Shown piece after piece: positions 6,985 to 10,716 of a DNA stretch of 10,716 bases (position 1 is the first letter of the stretch; each line of letters begins with the position of its first letter). The translations under genes were made by a program, and so were the position numbers. The notes beneath the pieces were generated by a model that saw only the letters and a list, made by a program, of their open reading frames with translations, made no database searches and had not been told where the DNA came from. This stretch comes from Pseudomonadota bacterium (GTDB lineage: Bacteria > BMS3Abin14). Location of the stretch: NCBI GenBank assembly GCA_003229755.1, contig QIFJ01000278.1, positions 1 to 10,716 on the forward strand. Direction: 5' to 3'.

Positions 6985-7824
6985 TCAGAGTATCATTTCT
7001 CTGTGCCTGTGAGCATGGCAGTTTATATTGACAGCAATGGGAAGACTGGCGATGTGGCAAGGGTGCATCTTGACGTGTACCGCCATGGATGTAGTCTTTC
7101 CTCCCAGCCCCCCTGGCCCTATCCCGAGCCTGTTGATCCTTTCGAGGATCTCTTCTTCCATCGCCGCAAGTTCCGGGTCGGGGCTTGGTTCCCCAAGAGG
7201 CCTTAAAAGCGCTTCCTTGGCAAGCAGGGCCGCCTTTTCGAAAGTACCTCCGATCCCGACACCGATTATCGTAGGAGGACAGGGGTTTGGACCCGATTCA
7301 CTAACCCTCTGAACCACATAATCCATTATTCCGGTCTTGCCGTCGGAGGGTTTGAGCATCATCACTCGACTCATATTCTCGCTGCCTCCGCCTTTACCGG
7401 CCAGGGTCAGTTTGATCCTGTCCCCTGGAATAATTTTGATATGAATGACAGCAGGTGTGTTATCACCGGTATTTTTTCTTGTAAAGGGATCACAGACGCT
7501 CTTTCTGAGGAACCCCTCGGAATATCCCTGCCGTACTCCTTCATGGATAGCCTGGTTCAGATCTCCACCGGCAACATGAACGTCCTGTCCAAGTTCCACG
7601 AAGATAACGGCAAACCCGGTGTCCTGGCACATCGGGAAAAGCCCCTCTTCGGCGATCCTTGCGTTTTCCACAAGCTGCCTGAGAACTTCTCTACCGGTGG
7701 GGGATATTTCCTTCTTCAGGTTTTCCTCGAGGGCTTCCATCACATCGTGACCAAGCATATATGCGGCCTTGATGGACATTTTTCTGACAGCTTCGGTAAT
7801 TTCCCCGGATTCTATTTCTCTCAT
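6985..7824 (-). CDS. Class I fumarate hydratase, alpha subunit (N-terminal domain family)
   Basis: Alpha subunit that carries the catalytic [4Fe-4S] cluster of the two-part fumarase. With the start at 7824 the protein is 279 residues and begins MREIESGEITEAVRK, as relatives do. Likely cluster ligands are Cys66 (MCQDTG), Cys182 (NPCPPTIIGVGIGG) and Cys269 (NINCHAHRH); their spacing matches E. coli FumA Cys105/224/318 within a few residues. NTGDNTPAVIH (118-128) and GKGGGSEN (143-150) are also conserved. The reading frame stays open upstream to 7959, but that stretch is made of hairpins and does not resemble protein, so I excluded it. Unlike its neighbours, this start has no visible Shine-Dalgarno; the preceding 26 nt are A-rich. 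Tartrate dehydratase alpha is the alternative. Confidence 0.9.
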   Translation of the reverse strand: MREIESGEITEAVRKMSIKAAYMLGHDVMEALEENLKKEISPTGREVLRQLVENARIAEEGLFPMCQDTGFAVIFVELGQDVHVAGGDLNQAIHEGVRQGYSEGFLRKSVCDPFTRKNTGDNTPAVIHIKIIPGDRIKLTLAGKGGGSENMSRVMMLKPSDGKTGIMDYVVQRVSESGPNPCPPTIIGVGIGGTFEKAALLAKEALLRPLGEPSPDPELAAMEEEILERINRLGIGPGGLGGKTTSMAVHVKMHPCHIASLPIAVNINCHAHRHREMIL

Positions 7825-7850
7825 CGCGTTGTTTTGGTTTGTTATTTGTC

Positions 7851-7969
7851 GTGAAAAGCCCGTGAGCGGCTTTTCACTCCGCGGGAAGCGAAAAGCGTCG
7901 TTTTCCCTTCCCTCACGAATCCATAACTTTATGTTAAGGTTATGGATTCGGGCGCCCATGCTCGGGCGC
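7851..7969. repeat. Cluster of four consecutive hairpins upstream of the fumarase alpha gene
   Basis: Four inverted repeats follow one another with gaps of only a few bases. 7851-7877: GTGAAAAGCC / GGCTTTTCAC, ten perfect pairs, 7-nt loop. 7883-7912: GGGAAGCGAAAA / TTTTCCCTTCCC, eleven of twelve pairs, 6-nt loop. 7917-7949: GAATCCATAAC / GTTATGGATTC, eleven perfect pairs plus three more including one wobble. 7952-7969: GCGCCC / GGGCGC, six pairs. None has a T-run, so they are not ordinary terminators. They look like a mosaic of intergenic repeat modules, or a structured 5' leader of the fumarase mRNA. No clear promoter lies between them and the gene. Confidence 0.75.
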
Positions 7970-7980
7970 GATGGTCATGC

Positions 7981-8018
7981 TAAAAAAAAGAGGGCTGCCC
8001 ATAAACCTGGCAGCCCTC
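7981..8018 (-). terminator. Intrinsic terminator after mdh
   Basis: On the minus strand GAGGGCTGCC pairs perfectly with GGCAGCCCTC (ten pairs, 9-nt loop AGGTTTATG), followed at once by eight T. It begins 38 nt after the mdh stop. This is a strong rho-independent terminator and should end most transcripts that start before mdh, unless read-through occurs. Confidence 0.9.
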
Positions 8019-8056
8019 CGTAACAAGAAATCAATATGTGGCGTTCCTCACATCCA

Positions 8057-8995
8057 TCAAAGCGGCAACTTCTCCACGTTCTCCCTGATATCGCTTACGG
8101 ACTCCTGAAGAGCAGCCATCTCCTCGACGGTGAGTTCGATCTCAATGATCTTCTCCACACCGTCGCCGCCGACGATAATGGGCACACCCACATACAGGCC
8201 GTCGGAAACTCCGTACTCACCTTCGAGAGCTACTGCACAGGGCATGATCCTTTTCTTGTCCTTTAAAATGGCCTCTGCCATCTGAACCGCGGAGGCGGAG
8301 GGAGAATAGTACGCACTCCCCGTCTTCAGCAGACCGACTATCTCGCCGCCCGCGTTTCTTGTGCGTTCGACTATCGCGTCGATCCTTTCGGCGGAGATCA
8401 GCTTTTCGATGGGGATACCGCCCGCATAGGAATATCGCACGAGCGGGACCATGCTGTCACCATGTCCCCCCAGGACAAAGGCGCTGGTATCCTCAACAGA
8501 GATACCCAGTTCCATTGCTATGAACACCCTGAACCTGGCGCTATCAAGCACACCGGCCATCCCCATTACACGGTTCTTGGGAAAGCCAGTTACAGCCCGC
8601 GCAACGTATGTCATAACGTCCAGAGGGTTGCTCACAACTATTATGATGGCATCGGGAGAATGCTTCGCCGACTGTTCTGCACAACTTTTAACTATCTCAA
8701 AATTCTTCATCAGGAGGTCGTCCCGGCTCATTCCGGGTTTCCTGGCAAGACCCGCGGTGATGATGACAACATCCGAGCCTGCTGTCTCCTCGTAACTGTT
8801 AGTACCGATCACGTTGCAGTCAAAGCCTTCCACCGGAGCAGTTTCCATCATATCGAGGGCCTTGCCCTGGGGCATTCCCTCCACAATATCCACAAGGACG
8901 ATGTCACCCAGTTCCCTGGCAGCTGCCCAGTGAACAGCCGTGGCACCAACGTTACCAGCTCCCACGACAGTTATCTTGTTCCTCTTACGGGCCAT
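8057..8995 (-). CDS. mdh: Malate dehydrogenase (NAD-dependent, LDH-like family)
   Basis: Cytoplasmic enzyme that interconverts malate and oxaloacetate with NAD. The 312-residue protein starts MARKRNKITVVGAGNVG: the NAD-binding GAGNVG is at residues 12-17 and Asp36 ends the second strand, favouring NAD over NADP. The substrate loop ARKPGMSR gives Arg85 and Arg91; an Arg rather than Gln at the first position marks malate, not lactate, dehydrogenase. Asn123 (SNPLD), Asp151 and Arg154 (LDSARFR) and the catalytic His178 (GGHGDSMVPL) are in place. The frame is open 20 residues further upstream, but the start at 8995 has AAAGGGGGG just before it and matches relatives. It has a candidate promoter with a long leader upstream and a strong terminator downstream, so it may be transcribed alone. 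Confidence 0.95.
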   Translation of the reverse strand: MARKRNKITVVGAGNVGATAVHWAAARELGDIVLVDIVEGMPQGKALDMMETAPVEGFDCNVIGTNSYEETAGSDVVIITAGLARKPGMSRDDLLMKNFEIVKSCAEQSAKHSPDAIIIVVSNPLDVMTYVARAVTGFPKNRVMGMAGVLDSARFRVFIAMELGISVEDTSAFVLGGHGDSMVPLVRYSYAGGIPIEKLISAERIDAIVERTRNAGGEIVGLLKTGSAYYSPSASAVQMAEAILKDKKRIMPCAVALEGEYGVSDGLYVGVPIIVGGDGVEKIIEIELTVEEMAALQESVSDIRENVEKLPL

Positions 8996-9213
8996 TTTAC
9001 CCCCCTTTCGACCTGCCGTTTTCTGGAGCAGGTAATTTTCAGTTTCCCTTCTCAAGTTAAACGAAGTCCGCGCCTCTTACATGTGGTCTAACCTCACCAC
9101 TCTGGAGAGAATAACCGATAATGATTATCTGAAGCCAAAGGGGGATTTTCTGGCCTTTAATGCCCCCTCCGGACATCACCTGTAAATTTGGGCACAAGCC
9201 GTATACTGTATAT
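8996..9213 (-). promoter_or_regulatory. Structured 5' leader of mdh (no gene)
   Basis: About 217 nt separate the predicted transcription start from the mdh ATG. Three stem-loops are visible on either strand: 9139-9144 with 9163-9168 (AGGGGG/CCCCCT), 9083-9100 (GTGGT/ACCAC arms) and 9012-9032 (CCTGC/GCAGG arms), the last just before the ribosome-binding site. In the first, AAAGG (9137-9141) can instead pair with CCTTT (9154-9158), so two folds compete. I recognise no known riboswitch and no tRNA. A 39-codon frame from 9176 has no convincing ribosome-binding site and is not called. Confidence 0.45.
9116..9130. promoter_or_regulatory. Fur-box-like palindrome in the mdh leader
   Basis: GATAAT-G-ATTATC (9117-9129) is a perfect 6-1-6 palindrome and matches 13 of 15 positions of the 7-1-7 Fur consensus; the outermost pair differs. 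It lies about 90 nt downstream of the predicted start site and about 120 nt before mdh. On the minus strand TTGGCT precedes it and a weak TTATTC-like element follows, so it could sit inside a second, minor promoter. Iron control would suit this iron-sulfur-rich pathway, but binding is inferred. Confidence 0.45.
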
Positions 9214-9220
9214 TGTATAC
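9201..9220. promoter_or_regulatory. Iterated TATAC palindrome over the predicted start site (operator candidate)
   Basis: The 20-bp plus-strand sequence begins and ends with GTATAC, itself a palindrome, and matches its own reverse complement at 16 of 20 positions. On the minus strand TATAC occurs four times, beginning at 9225, 9219, 9212 and 9205 (spacings 6, 7 and 7 nt); the first is part of the -10 element. TTGTATAC-like palindromes are typical operators of GntR-family repressors. Its place directly after the -10 fits repression by occlusion. The regulator is unknown. Confidence 0.5.
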
Positions 9221-9248
9221 GTATATAGATGACGATCTTTTCTGTCAA
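9220..9248 (-). promoter_or_regulatory. Sigma70-type promoter for mdh
   Basis: On the minus strand a perfect TTGACA (9243-9248) is followed by a 17-nt spacer and TATACG (9220-9225; four of six -10 consensus bases, including the key TA at the start). The expected transcription start is near 9213. It faces mdh and lies 195 nt after the aspS stop. Confidence 0.65.
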
Positions 9249-9316
9249 GCTCTTTTGTAAAATATGCGGTTAATCTCCTGATATGCAGATGAATTTTCGG
9301 TATCGGGTTTTTTATT

Positions 9317-9394
9317 AAGCCGGGGTTTTGTTGAATTACGAAGCGAAGCTAGCCTCACGCGCAGCAGAGTGACTACACACAAAAGCCCGGCTTG
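9317..9394. repeat. Long-stem palindromic intergenic repeat, copy B
   Basis: Second copy of the element at 1488-1570, 78 nt, same orientation. Plus-strand arms are AAGCCGGGGTTTTGTTG and CACACAAAAGCCCGGCTT, which pair along most of their length. The left arm continues AATTACGAAGCGAAGCTA as in copy A. The central 15-20 nt differ. On the plus strand the stem is followed by GAATTTTTT, whereas copy A has the matching T-run on the minus side, so the ancestral element was probably symmetrical. It lies between aspS and the mdh promoter and may help end aspS transcription. Confidence 0.8.
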
Positions 9395-9442
9395 AATTTT
9401 TTACATCACGTGCTGCAGTAAAAGACCCTGAGCAGATTTTCC

Positions 9443-10716
9443 CTATTTTTTAAGCCTCAGACCCAGTTCGGTCAGCTGCTGCTGATCAACCTGGGTTGGC
9501 GCGCCGGTCATCAGGCACTGGGCTTTTTGTGTCTTGGGAAACGGGATCACATCTCTTATGGAGTCGGCATTCGCCAGGATCATGATTATCCTGTCAAGGC
9601 CGAAGGCTATACCACCGTGAGGCGGAGCACCGTACTGAAGAGCCTCCAGGAGGAAACCGAACTTCTCTGCCGCCTCCTCGGTACCTATCTTGAGCAGTTC
9701 GAAAACCCTGCTCTGGACCTCCTCGGTATGGATCCTGATACTGCCCCCGCCGATCTCTGAACCGTTAAGCACAAGATCGTATGCCCTGGCCCTGACGCTG
9801 CCAGGATCTGAATCCAGGAGAGGGATATCCTCTTCGATGGGAGAGGTAAAAGGATGGTGCATGGATACGAATCTCTCCTCGTCACTGTCATATTCAAACA
9901 GTGGAAAATCCACGACCCAGCAGAAATTGTAGCGGTCCGCCGGGATGAGATCCAGCTGGCGGGCAAGGTGAACTCTCAACTGACCCAGGGATTCATTTAC
10001 CGTCTCCGATTCACCGGCAATTACCAGGAGCAGGTCTCCTGCTTCAAATTCGGCTATCCTTGAAACCACTTTTTTGACATCGTCATCTATAAATTTGGCC
10101 AGGGGAGACTGCCAGCCGTCAGCTGAACTCTTGAACCAGGCAAGGCCTTTAGCGCCGTAGATGGCTGCATATCCGGTCAACTCGTCAAGATCCTTCCTCG
10201 ACATCCCGGCACCGCCTTTTACAGTTATGCCCTTTACCTTCCCGCCGCTATCAACAGTTTCTGAAAAGATCTTCGCCTCCGTCTTGCCCAGGGTACCGGA
10301 AAGGTCTACGAGCTCCATCTCGAATCTGGTGTCGGGCCTGTCAAGGCCGTACCTGTCCACAGCATCCTCGTATGTGAGGCACGGAAAGGGTGGCTTCACA
10401 TCCACGTCAAGGGCGGCTTTAAATATTCCCACCATCATTCTTTCCATGATCTCGAAAAGGGTGTCGGCTGTGACAAACGCCATCTCCACATCGATCTGTG
10501 TAAATTCCGGTTGTCTATCAGCCCTCAGATCCTCGTCACGGAAACAGTGAACTATCTGAAAATACCGATCATAGCCGGATATCATCAGTATCTGCTTGAA
10601 AAGCTGGGGAGATTGCGGGAGAGCGAACATTCGCCCTGGATTGATCCTGGATGGGACAAGATAATCCCTGGCCCCTTCAGGTGTGCTTTTGGTGAGAAAC
10701 GGCGTTTCTATTTCAA
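9443..10716 (-). CDS. aspS: Aspartyl-tRNA synthetase, C-terminal part (cut by window edge)
   Basis: Class II enzyme that attaches aspartate to tRNA-Asp. About 424 codons are present, reading in from the right edge without a start; bacterial AspRS is usually near 590 residues, so the tRNA anticodon-binding N-terminal domain is outside. Visible parts in order: EIETPFLTKSTPEGARDYL (end of motif 1), QSPQLFKQ (amino-acid pocket), the motif 2 stretch FRDEDLRADRQPEFTQID, the bacterial GAD-type insert, WVVDFPLF, MHHPFTSP, and motif 3 GIAFGLDR near the C-terminus. The protein ends LGLRLKK and a TAG. Whether it is strict for tRNA-Asp or also charges tRNA-Asn cannot be judged, since the informative N-terminal residues are missing. 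It is functionally unrelated to the TCA genes downstream and separated from them by 447 nt. Confidence 0.97.
   Translation of the reverse strand, partial: EIETPFLTKSTPEGARDYLVPSRINPGRMFALPQSPQLFKQILMISGYDRYFQIVHCFRDEDLRADRQPEFTQIDVEMAFVTADTLFEIMERMMVGIFKAALDVDVKPPFPCLTYEDAVDRYGLDRPDTRFEMELVDLSGTLGKTEAKIFSETVDSGGKVKGITVKGGAGMSRKDLDELTGYAAIYGAKGLAWFKSSADGWQSPLAKFIDDDVKKVVSRIAEFEAGDLLLVIAGESETVNESLGQLRVHLARQLDLIPADRYNFCWVVDFPLFEYDSDEERFVSMHHPFTSPIEEDIPLLDSDPGSVRARAYDLVLNGSEIGGGSIRIHTEEVQSRVFELLKIGTEEAAEKFGFLLEALQYGAPPHGGIAFGLDRIIMILANADSIRDVIPFPKTQKAQCLMTGAPTQVDQQQLTELGLRLKK

Noticed and set aside
6414..7824. L-tartrate dehydratase instead of fumarase
   Set aside because: The families share motifs, so this is not excluded by sequence, but the surrounding complete set of TCA genes makes fumarase much more likely.
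7825..7959. A 45-codon N-terminal extension of the fumarase alpha gene
   Set aside because: The extension is made of hairpin arms and has no ribosome-binding site; related alpha subunits begin at MREI-like sequence, at 7824.
8057..8995. L-lactate dehydrogenase instead of malate dehydrogenase
   Set aside because: The substrate loop has Arg85 in ARKPGMSR where lactate dehydrogenases have Gln.
8996..9055. A 20-codon N-terminal extension of mdh
   Set aside because: The start at 8995 has a good ribosome-binding site and matches the family's N-terminus close to the NAD-binding motif.
9057..9176. Small minus-strand frame of 39 codons with a hydrophobic centre in the mdh leader
   Set aside because: No properly spaced Shine-Dalgarno, no recognised similarity, and it overlaps the palindrome and hairpins of the leader. 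A leader peptide cannot be excluded.

Overview
All the genes in this window read on the minus strand. They form a central carbon metabolism locus of a bacterium that is probably anaerobic or facultative. In transcription order, right to left, they are: the 3' part of aspS (cut by the right edge), then mdh, a two-subunit class I fumarase, sucC, sucD, a four-subunit 2-oxoglutarate:ferredoxin oxidoreductase (korD-korA-korB-korC), sdhC, and the 5' part of sdhA (cut by the left edge). Three features resemble Desulfobacterota (Geobacter-like deltaproteobacteria): a ferredoxin-linked oxidoreductase in place of an NAD-linked 2-oxoglutarate dehydrogenase, a five-helix b558-type SdhC, and the SdhA N-terminus. 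This is an impression from protein similarity; other anaerobic phyla carry similar genes.

Together the enzymes cover every step between oxaloacetate and 2-oxoglutarate: malate dehydrogenase, fumarase, fumarate reductase/succinate dehydrogenase, succinyl-CoA synthetase and 2-oxoglutarate synthase. Except that the sdh genes come last, the gene order follows the reductive direction of the TCA cycle. All the enzymes are potentially reversible, so the sequence does not tell which direction the cell uses. No citrate-cleaving enzyme is visible here.

The control regions are the least ordinary part. The 447-nt aspS-mdh gap holds a long palindromic repeat, a TTGACA / 17 nt / TATACG promoter facing mdh, an iterated TATAC palindrome over the expected transcription start, and a leader of about 217 nt with hairpins and a Fur-box-like 6-1-6 palindrome. 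A clear intrinsic terminator follows mdh. After it comes a run of four more hairpins before the fumarase genes, which have no visible Shine-Dalgarno and no convincing promoter. From the fumarase alpha gene to korC the genes are tightly packed, with stop/start overlaps or short gaps and strong ribosome-binding sites. A second copy of the palindromic repeat lies between korC and sdhC.

I found no mobile-element gene, CRISPR array, tRNA or rRNA, and no defence or secondary-metabolism gene. The points most worth following up are the repeat pair, the regulatory region before mdh, the hairpin cluster before the fumarase genes, and an apparent loss of about ten residues near the N-terminus of SucC.
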